This document shows positions 32,776 to 44,600 of a stretch of 64,000 nucleotides of DNA, one piece after another. Within the stretch, counting starts at the first letter, position 1; the number at the start of each line of letters is the position of its first letter. A model generated the notes under the pieces. It worked only from the letters and a program-made list of their open reading frames with translations, made no database searches and had not been told where the DNA came from. This DNA comes from Metellina segmentata (Eukaryota; Arthropoda; Arachnida; Araneae; Tetragnathidae). The stretch spans positions 80,645,641-80,709,640 of the forward strand of contig OX375872.1 of NCBI GenBank assembly GCA_947359465.1, read 5' to 3'. Both the position numbers and the translations under genes were made by a program.

Positions 32776-33320
32776 ATTTATAGTAATCTCCTTGAAATTA
32801 AAAAAATATATATTACTTATAGCAAAGTTACTAGACATTGGCAGACAATGTTAACAGAAAGACAATATAATCGATAAAGGTAAAGTGCATTCTGATATGA
32901 GTTCCTTCCACTGTTCGATAAAGCTTGGTCAAATATGGCCCTTGCGCCATAAAACCCAAAATCAACCAATCGAGCTCCCACTGTTCTAGACAAAACAAAG
33001 AGACAATTTGAATAAAAAAATTACAAACTCACTTAATTTGTTTAGAGTATTCAACTTTTAGTAAAATCACTAGACATCGGTTGACAGTATTAACAAAAAA
33101 AACAAAAGGAAATTGTGAGAAGTAAGGAGTATTCTGGCATACGTATTGAACACAATAATATAAGACGACAATTTTAATAAAAAGTCACAACAATTCCACT
33201 GAATTTGTTTAGAATATATTACTTTTAGAAAGTCGCTAGACATAGGTTGACAATGTTAACAGGAAGACAAAAGGTAATTGAGGGAGGTGAAGAGTATTCT
33301 GGGATACGAGCTCCTCTGGT
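32760..33320. repeat. Three-unit tandem repeat, 165-bp period, one unit with insert
   Basis: CTAGACATNGG(T)TGACANT is found near 32828, 33068 and 33234. Each is followed by TTAACA, GACA and AGTATTCTGG- or GCATTCTGA-type sequence. The spacing is 165 bp for the last pair and about 240 bp for the first pair. The extra 75 bp match a SINE-B tail at 32905-32975. Confidence 0.7.
32905..32975 (+). repeat. SINE-B tail insertion
   Basis: TTCGATAAAGCTTGGTCAAA, TATGGCCCTTGCGCCATAAA and ACCCAAAATCAACCAATCG match the SINE-B 3' tail. Its length accounts for the size difference between units of the surrounding tandem repeat. Confidence 0.6.
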
Positions 33321-34328
33321 GAACTACAAAGTCCTATTTAGGCGTCATAAGCTTTAGGCCGATTAATTAGTTCCCGAACGACAAAGTTCCGCCTTTCATC
33401 TTTGGGCGGATTACTGGATTGTGTTATTGGCGTCAAAGAGGGAATACCTAAGACTAAGTTTCCTGAAGGCCGTACTGGCTTTTAGTCTAATAATCATAGT
33501 AGAGTAATATGATATTTTGCTTAGTATTTGGAACCCTGTTAGGTCAAGGGAAATGTACCTATCCCAGATTAATGTTGTGCAGAAAGTTTCTACGTAATTC
33601 CTAACGTAATTAATTTTGTTAATTAGGAAAGTTATGTAAAAGTAGGGTAAACGTGTCATACAGAATCGGCTAGCGTGGCTTAGCTATGTACTTAAACCTT
33701 CAACTAATTTTTACAACACATTTTAATTTGTCAATGTTTCTTGGTACTAAATTGTATTCAAAATAATTGAGATAGAGTTGAAAGAGAACTTTAAACTGCT
33801 CATCAGAAAACTTTATTTTTGTGACATACTATCCTAGGTTTCCGAGGTACATATACACACTATTGCGACCATAAGTAAGGTACACTTGGACTAAATGCGT
33901 CGTTTCCAGTTTTCTCCAGACTAACATAGATCGTCCTATTACTGGGAAAGTCTCAATTCTATATACGGAACGTTAGACAATTGTACTCAGGCTGTAATCT
34001 CGTGTTCACGTCACCCACCACTGTAATTGTGCTTTTCTGGAAATGGAACTCAACGGGACACAAACTCTCAGCATCCGTGGAGAAATATCTCTCGCTTACA
34101 GCCTTCACATCACAGAATTTCCATCAGACAGGACAGGAAGGCATTCATTTAATCATAACCCAGGTCACCCAACGTCTCCATACGGTATAAGGTTCGTTCA
34201 AGGAAGAACCGGGATAACAATTACTACATTTGTTATGTTCAAGACATTAGAAATCAAGGACCAACAGAATTGGACAAACAGAACATGATTACACAGTGAG
34301 AAAATTAGAATTAGTGGTAAACAGCAAA
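33321..34328. other. No gene recognised
   Basis: A GC-richer piece at about 33960-34270 is open for 69 and 81 codons in two overlapping plus-strand frames. I see no domain in either. The rest is AT-rich. Confidence 0.4.
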
Positions 34329-34329
34329 A

Positions 34330-34610
34330 GGTAGGTAGGTAATTAATTGGCGTCGCTTTGCAGAATATAATTGGCTATTCGCGACTGTCCTGAATGGATC
34401 CAAGGACCTCGTAATTTTAAACTACTGTCAGAAGACGAGGTCAACATCTGAACTGGCAACCTACTCTCCAAACATCACCACCACGCCAAAGGGAGGACAT
34501 TTGAAGACAAGGCACATTTAGCTTGCACTACGGTTTTTGGTCGAATCTAGTTTCGATCTGACAACCTTCATATTTATAATCCGTGGCTCTACCAACTGGA
34601 CTACCAAGGG
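34330..34610 (-). repeat. SINE-A copy, near full length
   Basis: GGTAGGTAGGTAATTAATTG at the 3' end, GCTATTCGCGACTGTCC, AACTACTGTCAGAAGACG, ACCACGCCAAAGGGAGGAC, and the tRNA-like head with GTTTCGATCTGACAACC and CTCTACCAACTGGACTACC. It is more diverged than the copies at 18.0 and 27.8 kb. Confidence 0.85.
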
Positions 34611-34614
34611 CCTC

Positions 34615-36129
34615 TCTCTAAACGAGTTATTCACTTTTATGACAGAAAAGCTCTTGAAAATGAAGTTAAATCATTTCTTAATTCTTAATCATAAAGAAAA
34701 GGTAGAAAAAAAATTTGCAATTTAAACTGATGTATGAAATACACTTAGTGAAACATAAGTTTTCTAAAAACAGCTAAGAGAATATTTGTCATATTTAAAA
34801 TAAAATTGTTGTCTTACTTCTTGAATAAATTTGCTTGCTCGTAACTTTTAATAAAACTTTTCAACGAAAGATACATAAAAAAACTAGTTGAAGCGTTTTC
34901 AAGTTAAAACATTTAAATGCATTAAACCTTGATTTGAAAAAAATGAATCATTATATATTATAACATACCTCGAAATTTATTTACGACTAATTTCATTCTT
35001 GCCTTTCAACGTAAGAAGCGAAAGAAATCTCTTTAAAAAAAGTATCAAGCAAAACTGTCATTTCAATATTGGTTTTTAATTTTTCTGCCTTAAGCAGCGT
35101 CAAAATAAAATCCGATACAGCTATGAAACCAAATATCGCAAATCGTGAACCCTAACATGGACAACTTCACATTTTCTGCAAGAAAAGAAAAAGGACTAAG
35201 CTGCAAAGTAGCAGTAGCACCTGCGCCTAATGTAGCGCACCTAAGTCATAAAAATTACTCAGAGAAGACAAACCATCAGCTGTAACTGATGGAGAATTAA
35301 AATAACAAAACAAGCCTCGGAATAATTTCTGAAATTCTCGGCTTCTAATTTAATAATTATATTTGTTACTTTTTATCCCGAAGTGATTATGAAAAGCGTG
35401 TTTTCCATTAAAGTGTAGCGCTTTGGTTTTCAAATGCAAATCTCAATTTTTATTTTCGCATTTCGCAGTTTCATGTTCAATGATTTGCTCGTGAAGAGTT
35501 TTTCTACTTCCGGCAAACACAAATGAATAACTTTCGGTGTTTTCTTTCTGGTTCTCAGACAAAGAAAAAAAATGTCACTGCCCTTTTTATCAGGGCGTAA
35601 ATCCTATAAATTTTCCAACATAACGACCCAAGTCATCGCGTATTCTTGGGTTTTCGGGAATGAAATTAAGAGCAATTTTTTCGTATCCTTTCATTAGAAA
35701 GGACGTAATACCACTTTCTCGCTAATTTCCTAAAACGTGTGGTTTTGAGCGGGAAAAATATTAATTAAGGGGCCGCCTTATTAATGGGGTGTCATAATGT
35801 GAAAGAAGGAGCATAAAGGCCTAGTTATTTTGGAGAAGGAGTAATGAATTTTCTGAGTTAAATCGGAAGGAAAAACTGGTGTACTCAAAAAACTTCACAG
35901 AGAAAGCTCAGCGGAAGTCATTTCTTGCATAAGAGAAATCACGTGTTTCCTGGGAGCGGTATACTCGAACATGCCAACTTCCGGCAAATGTGTTTTCTCA
36001 TCCAAAGTGCTTCCGGCTCTTCCTGGAGACGATTTCGAGGGCTAATTTATTTCAAAGTCCACGTTTGCAAACGATGGGGCATAAGATATACACTACTGCA
36101 TACAATATTAACGCTCCGTTTTCCATGCG
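34615..36129. other. No gene recognised
   Basis: AT-rich to 35380, then slightly GC-richer. A 110-codon frame at 35925-36257 and a 73-codon frame overlap in different phases and have no recognisable domain; the former also runs through a SINE-A fragment. Confidence 0.45.
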
Positions 36130-36192
36130 GTCATCGATCAGGTGGCTCAAAATTACGCGGTCTTGTCCTCGAATCTTTCCCTTGGGGAATCC
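36130..36192 (+). repeat. SINE-A internal fragment
   Basis: GGTGGCTCAAAATTACGCGG and TCTTGTCCTCGAATCTTTCC correspond to the SINE-A body between the CCGTGG and GATCTTTCCC blocks. Both ends are missing. Confidence 0.65.
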
Positions 36193-37460
36193 TAAACTTA
36201 AAGTTTGTTGAAATTCAGCCAGTTTCTTTGTTAAACTCTCATCGTTTCAAGATTTGATTTATGTCGTTTCTTCAAATTTAATGAATGTGTCACTGTTATT
36301 TAAAAAATGAAATTTCCATTTTAAATTGTGTCACTTAAATCAATGTAATGTGATTTATTGTAAAAAAGATACTCTTTCGTAGACAGGAAAGTTTACCGTG
36401 TGTTTTTGTTTTATACGTGTTTAAGGGGACTTTGAAGGTCTTATTATAATGCTATTTTACATAATTTATACATAACGTTTCTTGGAATATACTCAAGATA
36501 CTGGTTTAAATTAGCTTGTATAATCAACAATTATTTTCATATATATTACAGTGAGAATCATATTATATTGCTTAACATTAAAAAATTGCTTCTATTTTTT
36601 TACCAAAACGTTTGTAGAAAAGTAATTACCCTCCCATATACCAAACGCTAACTTCATTTCAATCGATAATGATTGCAGAGCATGTTGGGAAAGTTTTACA
36701 AATCAGGTTATGATGGTTTCTTAGAAAAGATGCCTCAAAAGTAGAAAATGTTTATTATGAGTACATCAGTTTAATGTTCAATTGTTCAGTTCATTTGATT
36801 GAATTTATTATTAGTTTTATTTATCTTTATAAAACAATACATAATTCAACTAATTTCATGGCATCGTGAAAAATGTTCTTAATGCAAATTTGTTTGTTAA
36901 GAAAGTAAATCGTAACTATTACGTCATTTACATTTACAATAGCTATTTTACTGTTACATTTTACTCTAAATTAGACGTCATTTACCTTAAACTATCCAGT
37001 TGTACTTTCTGCAATAAATGTTTAATCTTCCTATTTTGTACTATGTTGGAGATTTCAGCATGTTTGTGATTCTAATATGAACTTTTAATGTTTTTAATTA
37101 GATCACGTAGATGCGACAGCAAAATAAAACACATTTTATTTTTTAAATGATCTGGCATTTTAATTAATATTTTTGGTAGAATTAGAAACAAAATTTAAGT
37201 ATATTTTGTAAGAGCATGTAATAGACCACTTCTACCCGCTAAAATGATCAAGATCGATAATTTTGAAAACTTTGGGTTCCATCTCCTTTCAAAAGTTTCC
37301 TTATCTACTTATAAACCCTTTGCCTTACACAATTCTAAACCCGTTTGTTTTTAGGGAATATTGAAACTACTCTTGAAACCCATCTTAAAGCCAACGTATT
37401 GATCGATGAGCAGCGTCTAAAATTAATTCCCACTGATATGCTGACGCAGAGATTGTAAAT
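36193..37460. other. AT-rich DNA, nothing recognised
   Basis: No open frame above 67 codons, and no repeat unit was recognised. Confidence 0.5.
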
Positions 37461-37700
37461 GGAAATAAAATGGTTCGAGCTCCCAAATCCTGTTCCTTGC
37501 GGTCCAAGCCATTAGTGGCGTTGTTTTTGTACCTGTCTCAGCAGAATAATAGCTCCCACGATGGCGAGTTGGGGAGAGTCTTAATCAAAGCTAGGCTTTC
37601 GCTTCACGACCCTACCCCACTCTCGTCTAAAGGGATGCGCGAATCCTTAGGGGATTCCCGGGACCCCCTCTAATCCACTCACTTCCCCCTTATTCAATAC
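37461..37700. other. GC-rich unassigned block
   Basis: This stretch is distinctly GC-richer than its flanks and includes CCTTAGGGGATTCCCGGGAC near 37646. A 67-codon plus-strand frame (37470-37673) has no motif. It ends about 110 bp before a long satellite array. Regulatory, exonic or repeat origin cannot be told apart from sequence alone. Confidence 0.35.
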
Positions 37701-37811
37701 AGCAAATGATCTCATTCACTACGAACCTGCGCTTACCCTTCAAAATGCATCTTGGGGTGGGAGACGAAAAAGCAAATGTGGCTGTCATTCCTGGGCAGAT
37801 AAATCTTTTTA

Positions 37812-39790
37812 CTTCTGTAGTAGCTGCTTCACCTTCGATCCGAAGTGTGTAGGGCAGCCAGAACTAAGACGGATTGCAGCTTGGGTTGCATGCTGACACG
37901 AGCAGACGCGAATATTGAAGACAAATAATCGAGCTTCAATTACACTTCAAACCAGACTCATGTTTCATTTTTTCAAAAAACCTTATAATCCAGAATCATT
38001 CACTGCTTGTTGAAAATCTGTAGATTTATCTGAACCACTTGCCTGTGTAAAAGTTGTTCCACCTTTGCCCTGTAGATTGCAGCTGGCATTGCATTCGGAC
38101 ACTGTCACTGTGAATATTGAAGAAATGTGATAAAATGTTTAATTACAATCGAAAATATATTCCGTCATTTATTTTAAAAAGCCTTAATTTCCAGCTAGCT
38201 ATACACGTATGTTGAAACATAACCTTCGAGAAAATTTTCCTGTCTCTGTAAAAGTTGTTTCACTTTCACTTTATGTAGTATGTTGAAAAGCCAAAACTAA
38301 GACGGAGTGCAGTTTGAGATGGATGCGCATACAATCAGTCGTGAATATTGAAGACAAATAATGGAGCTTCAATTACGCATCAAAGTCAGATTTGAGTTTC
38401 AATTCTTAAAAAGCCTTACAATCCAGAATTATCAACTGCTGATTGAAAATCAACTCTAAGTGAATCTACTTTTTACCTATTTAAAAGGTTTTTCACCTTT
38501 GCTCTTTAGGTTAAATATAGCAGCAGAACCAAAACAGAATGCAACTGGCGTTATATGCATATACTATTAGGAGTGTATATTGAAGACATGTAAACAAGCG
38601 TTCTGTTGCAATTAAAAACATGTTCGTCTTTTATTTTTTTAGTCTTATTTATAGTTATATGTTTAAATCTGAGACCCTCGATAACTGTTTTTCTATCTCT
38701 GTAGAAGTTGCTTCCCCTTCACTGTGTAGGGTATGTTGAGCAGCCAGAATTCAGACAGGACGGTTTGTATTGTAGAATGTATTGCATATTGACACTATCG
38801 AATGTGAAAATGGAAAATAAATAATAGATCTTCAACTGCATTTCAAATCAGATTCATGCTCTACATTTTTTAAAGTAACAGACGTATAAAGAGACACTGT
38901 CAAGAGTGAATATTGGGAATGTAATCAAGTATTCAATTAAAATTCAAAAATATTAGCTTTTGCTTTTGAAAGCCTTGACATGTTGAAATCTATAACCATT
39001 GAGAGTTATTTTCTATCTCTTTAGACGTCGTTTCACGTGTATTATATAGAGTATGTTGAGGAGACAAATAAAGACGGATTACGGATTACGTTTCGTGGAA
39101 CATTATCAGACGTGAACATTGAAGATACAAATCGAGCTTAAATTACACTTCAAAGCAGATTCGTGTTTAGTCTTTTTAATCTTTAAATATGTCCATAATT
39201 GTCATCTGTGAGTTAAAATAAAGGTTTAGATATAAAATAATCAATTTTTTACGTCTGTAAAAGTAGTTTCACCTTTGCTTTAAAATTAAGTAAACATCAT
39301 AACCAAGACGGGTTGTAGCTGGCATTGCATGTGGACAATGCCAGGGATGAATAATGACAGTAATTGAGAAAAAAAATAATAATTCTAATTGAGACAAAAA
39401 ATATAGATTCAGTCACCATTCAAAACAGATTCGTGTTTTACTATTTTTAGAAGCCTTACAGTCCATAACCGATATCTCTGTGTTGAAAACCTAGATCTTA
39501 GGTAATTCCTTTTTTACCTCTATAAGTAAACCAGAAAGAACTAAGTCCCTATCGCAGTTTTCGTTGCATGCGGATACTGTCAGAGACAAATAATCGAGTT
39601 AAAATTATAATTCAAAACAGATGTCCCCTTGTTTCCCTTTCTTTTAAAAGACCTAACCATCTAGAATTATCCGCACGTTGCAAGTTGAAAATGTTGAAGA
39701 TCTACGAGAATCAGTTTCTCTGTAGAAGTTGCTTCAACTTCGCTGTATTTGTGTGTGAAGAAAAGTCGAGATTAAGAATAATATGATTTC
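37812..39790. repeat. Diverged satellite array, about 216-233 bp units, about nine units
   Basis: Units share an order of words: CTGTAGAAGTTGCTTCACCTT, GTAGNGNANG, AGAACTAAGACGGATTGCAG, GTTGCATGC, GTGAATATTGAAGACAAATA, TCGAGCTTCAATTACA, TTCAAANCAGATTCATG and AAAGCCTTACAATCCAGAAT. The AACTAAGACGG landmark recurs at about 37862, 38294, 38527, 38745, 39071, 39303 and 39536, mostly at one or two unit lengths. Units differ substantially, so the array is old and not actively homogenised. Confidence 0.75.
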
Positions 39791-40890
39791 ATGATGACGG
39801 TGAAACGTTGGAAAAACTACATTGATCGAAATTCAAACGAATTCGATCTAATTATTTTATTATTCACAAGAGAAAATATTTCAAAGTTTCACCACAACTT
39901 TTCAAATTTACGAGCTGAGAAGCACGTTACGAATTTATATAAATCCGAGTAGAAAAAAAAATCAATTCGGCAAGTGAGATAAAGTTAGTTTGAAAACACT
40001 GATCAATGACTGCATAGAAATTGATCTGAGCAAACGTAAGCATGCCTTCTTAAACTCTAAAAGCCAAAAAAAAAATCAAAACATTTTAATAACGAGCAGC
40101 TAACCTTTCAAAAAATTGAATTTCTCTTTGCATTTCCAAGTCGGATGCTCATTTTCAGAAGATAGAAACACTTTAGAGTTGAACATCAAATTTAGTATAT
40201 TTATTGTAATTTTGAGTAGAATATATCAATTCAGCAATGAGAGTATGGAAATTGATTTGAGCAAACGTGAGTATGCTTTCTAAAACTCTTATTGCTTAAA
40301 AAATAAAGACATTTTTTACCAGAAGTAGATAGCCTTTCACAAACTCGAGTTTTACTTTGCATTTCCCATCTCAGAAACTCGTTTTCAGAAGATTGGAGCC
40401 CTTCAAATTTGAGCTTTGTCCATCTGACACGGAAAGGAGTTGCACAGACTGTTTCCATTCGTATCTGCAATGAGGTCTCCGCTCGTTTTAATCGCTATTG
40501 CCTCGCTCCCATAAGTTGCTTCTTAGCTGACGTGTTTCTCATCGAAATGAAAGGGTAAAACAGAGTGTACCCTGCTGTAAATCTCGCCTTACCCTGGGAA
40601 CCTCTCACTGTTGCCCTTTTACGATCTCGTAATTCTTCCAGTGTGCCCCTCTTAACATTGTTCTTCTTTCTTAATCTGGGTTCTCAAGCACTCGTAGGTG
40701 GTCGTATGAATGCACTCCGAAACAAAGTTTTCTTTCAGCGACTTGAAAACTACTTTAAGAGTTGTAAATTTTCCAAACGCATCCAGCTTAAAAAATACTT
40801 TGTAGGCACTGTCGTATAGCGCTTAAAAACCGGCATTTTGAATACCGGTAAATACCTGTTCTGAAGATTGGTGATACCGTTACCGAAACA
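39791..40890. other. No gene recognised; partial duplication near 40.0-40.3 kb
   Basis: TTGATCTGAGCAAACGTAAG (about 40020) and TTGATTTGAGCAAACGTGAG (about 40250), each followed by CTTTCTAAAACTCT-like sequence, mark a diverged duplication of about 230 bp, possibly an extension of the satellite's history. A GC-richer piece follows at 40430-40700 with frames of 79 (minus) and 84 (plus) codons lacking motifs. Confidence 0.45.
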
Positions 40891-40893
40891 TAA

Positions 40894-40945
40894 ATTATAG
40901 CCCGTTGTGTTGCTCCAGTGTGACGTTAATTAAATATCTACCTAT
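40894..40945 (+). repeat. SINE-A 3' terminus
   Basis: TATAGCCCGTTGTGTTGCTC, CAGTGTGACGTTAATTAAAT and ATCTACCTA form the last 52 bases of SINE-A. Confidence 0.75.
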
Positions 40946-41440
40946 TGAAACATTAAAACTGGTTCTACTAAGCCTTTCATGGTAATTAGTCCTCCAATTC
41001 TCTTCAAATTTCCTTATGCGATGGGTTCGATTCCAGTCTGATTCGGCTCTGATGTGGTTTACTTTTGAAGAGTTGGACAAGTTTAAGATGTTGTTGTAGT
41101 AAATTGTGTGAATTATTGTTTCGTTTCTATAGAGTACCTGTTGTTTATGGTAACCGAAGATCATAAATTCCAGGGAGCTGATTAAAATTATTTGTGAATA
41201 AAAGTACTTTAACTTGTATTGCAGTTTTATGGTAATAGTCATGTGGTGTACTTTAAAATAATGTAATCAGTGGAATACATATTTCATCAAGCAGATATAA
41301 TGGACATTCGAGTGAAATATCCGCATCTCTCTCGAAAAGGAATTTTCATTAGCTAATTAAACTTGTACGTGGTACTTGAATGATCTTTCATCCTTTTCGG
41401 TTTTACGATTTCCTACCATTCTGCTTTCTGCTTTTTCTTC
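40946..41440. other. No gene recognised
   Basis: A 115-codon minus-strand frame (40895-41242) begins in unique DNA and overlaps the SINE terminus; it has no recognisable domain. Confidence 0.4.
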
Positions 41441-41662
41441 CTAGCTCATCATGTTGCATGTCCTGTGTTTGGCGTAGATTCGCTAAGTACTACCCTTGTG
41501 CCATAAAACCCAGAAGTAACCAACCGAAATCCTCAGTGTATTTCTCTCTTCCGAGTAAGTAAAATCTTCCGTGTCCATTTAATTGGCGTTGTATGGTGCA
41601 GCTTGGCCAAATATGACTTTTGCGCAATCAAATCAATCCAACCCAACCAACCAACCATGCTA
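41441..41662 (+). repeat. Two SINE-B tail segments
   Basis: GTGTTTGGCGTAGATTCGCT, CCTTGTGCCATAAAACCCAG and AAGTAACCAACC end the first segment (to about 41523). The second carries GTGTATTTCTCTCTTCCGAG, CAGCTTGGCCAAATATGAC, TTTTGCGCAATC and ends in CCAACCAACCAACC. The AACC-rich end appears to be the family's 3' tail. Confidence 0.6.
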
Positions 41663-42279
41663 CAATGAAGGACATTATTGGACTAAATGAATTAACTCGA
41701 AGTATTGAAAATTATGATTTCCGAGAAAGCTACTTCTTGCCTCTAATAAAGCTAAAAAATACTAGTGGACACAGCATTGTGTGTCCATCAGATAAAGGGA
41801 ATAAAGACAAGAAGTGGTGAAGTTGGGCAATTCAGTTTCGTAATCTTAAGATCCAGTTTCATGTTCAAGAGCTTCATTTGCAAAATTACAAGTCTATTTT
41901 AGAAGTTACATTGCTTACAAACGTTTTTTTTTGGTGAAATACTCTCTCTCTCTTCATCCAAAGAAAACTATCACACATACTTTATATGAGTGTATTTTGT
42001 ACTTAAACGATTTTAGTATTTTAGGGAGAGAAGATTTGCATATCTCATCACACCTTTAGAGCATTCCTTCCCATCAGAATATCATAAAAAAATATCTATC
42101 AGCTTAGCAATCGTTATCTAACTATAATAATAATGTACTTAACCTTAACCATTTCAAAGAGATGGGACAACATATGTCCTGAATAAGTTAACTTTTGCTG
42201 AAAGATAGAAAAATCACAACGAATAAAACTTTCACTGAGAATCAAAATTTTAAACATTACTCTGCTAATTAATTCTTAT
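41663..42279. other. AT-rich DNA, nothing recognised
   Basis: A 66-codon frame at 41620-41820 starts in the SINE-B tail and is not considered real. Confidence 0.45.
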
Positions 42280-42802
42280 ACCTCATATTCTCGGTCTGTC
42301 CGTTTCTCTGTACACAGTGTCCTGACGAATCTATGAAAATTGTTATAATTATATATGAAAATTACAATAATGAAATTTGGCACACAAGTAATCCTGATTT
42401 TTTGCGATTTTTGGGTAGCGCTCAAACTTTAAAATTTAATCCAGAACATTTTAAAATTAATTTATTAGTTTTTTCAGCTTTCGTCCTTCTCTCCAAAATG
42501 TGACGTCATTGAAGAAAAGCTAGGATTTTTCGATTTTCGACAGCAGACGTCACAAGCGTTTTCGTATAATGCCTTTGGAACCATACCAATTTTTCCGAGG
42601 CTAGTGTGTTTTGATTTACGTTGTTTTTAATAGCCACTTCGAGGCCATCACGGCGTTTCCCGTGCAGTTCGTTTGTGAAGCAAACCAAATGGGAATACGT
42701 AGCAATCACCGGGGGTCGGTGAGCGTCAGCGAGCAGTGGTCACACCTGACCCCACGAAAAGAACTCTCACGGGCAACGCCGTGATGGCCACGCAGTGGCT
42801 AG
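42280..42802 (+). mobile_element. Helitron-like repeat, copy 3, with 3' end
   Basis: Shares GTCCTGACGAATCT, GAAATTTGGCACACAAGTA, CCAGAACATTTTAAAATTAA and AAGCAAACCAAATGGGAAT with copies 1 and 2. Its right end has hairpin CACGG-GCAACG-CCGTG (42768-42783), a second small inverted repeat GCCACGCAGTGGC and then CTAG followed by T, as expected for a Helitron 3' end. The central tandem modules of the other copies are missing, so this is a shorter internal variant or a deletion. Confidence 0.55.
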
Positions 42803-43471
42803 TAACTTATAAAGCACCTAGTATTTCATCAGAAATTTGTATATTTTATAGAGCTTTCTAAACTAAAACAAAACTGTTCGTTGACCAAGTGTAGTACTGC
42901 TAGATATTAATTTTTAATTCCGAAATTTTATTCTTTTGTTCTTCGTTGTGGCAATTTCTTCGACATAAAGAGACCAAGAGTTTTTATAATATTAGAACAG
43001 ATAATTATTAAAGCAACAAAATGCATGCTAACATTGCTATAATGCTTTTGACGTATGCTACGTCTTTCCTTTCGAAACTGGAATACCAATTTTGTGTCAC
43101 AAAATAGGGGATCACGAAACATTTAATAACTTGAAAAATATAAATGGTACATAAATGAACTATATCGCGTTCAATAGAGCATTAAACAAAGCATGTTATA
43201 AATACTCTTCGCAAAGCATGTTATAAAATTAATCTTCCGCTGCCTTCATCCGCTGATGCAATCGCAGCGCAAATTTGAGTCTCAAAAATGAGCACTGCCG
43301 CTCATATGGATTTAGTCTAGCTCCGGCCTTCTTTGTGCGAGAACGACGATTGAGGTGTCATTTGTTTCGTCTCTTTGCGCTTTATAAATAATAATCGAAG
43401 TAAAACCTAAATATTTAATACTCGTTTAGTTACCTGGCTTAGAAGAGTAGAAAACTCGCACAAATTGCAAA
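42803..43471. other. No gene recognised
   Basis: AT-rich, with a GC-richer piece at 43225-43380. Open frames at 42928-43122 (minus) show no motif. Confidence 0.4.
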
Positions 43472-43702
43472 ATGTCGAAATTTATGCATAATAAACATAA
43501 GACGAATTATAAAAAACGCCAACATGCAGCACGATCGAGAGATGAAGAATCCAAGAAGATCCGGATGTCCCATGCTTAGCATCAACGTGCTCGCGGAAGC
43601 GCTAGAAAGTTGATGTCGCGCAGTCAAAGTGAACCAATGTCTGAACGAATGCGCCTCGCTCCACCGCTCAATTTGACGCGATTAGCATATCTAAAGACAT
43701 AA
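43472..43702 (+). pseudogene. Short basic reading-frame relic, possibly Helitron N-terminal type
   Basis: From ATG at 43472 the frame reads a basic segment (MSKFMHNKHKTNYKKRQHA), stops at about 43577, and continues in frame with RARGSARKLMSRSQSEPMSE and RMRLAPPLNL to a stop near 43700. The alternation of Arg/Ser-rich and Glu/Arg pieces resembles the low-complexity repeats at the start of Helitron replicases and similar transposon proteins. The similarity is weak, no catalytic domain follows, and a chance frame in a GC-richer stretch is a fair alternative. Confidence 0.25.
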
Positions 43703-43810
43703 ACACTTCATTATCGAGTGAGGGAGTTCAACCCTTTAATAAGTTTCAGTGGTGTTCACGTTTGTCAATTGATATTTATTTGTTTTCATAATGGCAAATT
43801 TTTTTCATTC

Positions 43811-44600
43811 AAACTCAGTTTATTTACTTTCAGACTGCATTAAATTCATATCCACACCTTTTAATAGATAAGTACAGTGTGGACAATACTTCACTAAATG
43901 TGCCCTCTGCAAGATCCATTCTTCTAATTTTATTCTCGAAAATGATGTAAATAATTTTAATAACAAAGATCCGTAATTCGAACAAAGCGTCGTAAGTCCT
44001 TAAAGTCTGCAACATTTCCTTAGTGCAAATGACTATCAACAAATAACTTTGATTTTGAATTGTTAAATTAATTTCTCTCAAACTCAGTTTATTTATCTTC
44101 GTTCACACTGCATTAAATTCATACCCTCGCCAACATCAATTTGATAACTAAGTATGCTGTGAATAATACTGTGCTAAATATACCCCGCGAGCTAAATTGT
44201 CTAAATTGAAAAGCATTTTTGGAAAACGATGTAAATAAGTTTAATAACAAAGATCAGTGATTAAAATAAAGTACTAGAAATCCATATAGCTTTCAACGTT
44301 TCGTGATGTTAAGATCTATTAAGTAATGATTTTGGTTTTGAAATGTTATATAAATTAAGTTCTCTCAAACTCAGTTTATTTATCTTCACAGCGCATTTAA
44401 ATTCATACCCCCTCAAAACCTTAATTAAATTGCTAAGTACACGCTGTGGACGACACTGGACTAATATACCCACGAGCTCCATTCTTCTAATTGAATAGCA
44501 TTTTCGAAAACGATGTAAATAATTTTAATAACAAAGATCCGTAATTCGAATAAAGCATCGCATGTCCTTAAAGGTTGCGACGTTTCCGCACAAAGAGATC
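43811..44600. repeat. Three-unit tandem repeat, 277-279 bp
   Basis: AAACTCAGTTTATTTA starts units at 43811, 44090 and 44367. Shared words include CATTAAATTCATA, CTAAGTA, ATACCC, CATTCTTCTAATT, GATGTAAATAATTTTAATAA and CAAAGATCCGTAATTCGAA. The array ends at the edge of a GC-rich block. Minus-strand open frames in units 1 and 3 encode similar peptides only because the DNA is repeated. Confidence 0.85.

Noticed and set aside
37812..39790. CRISPR array
   Set aside because: Units are over 200 bp and diverged along their length, with no short constant repeat separated by unique spacers; the window is also eukaryotic in character.
40820..40893. End of another hAT-like element (ACCGGCATTTTGAATACCGGT)
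   Set aside because: The short inverted word is suggestive, but no second end or target duplication was found.
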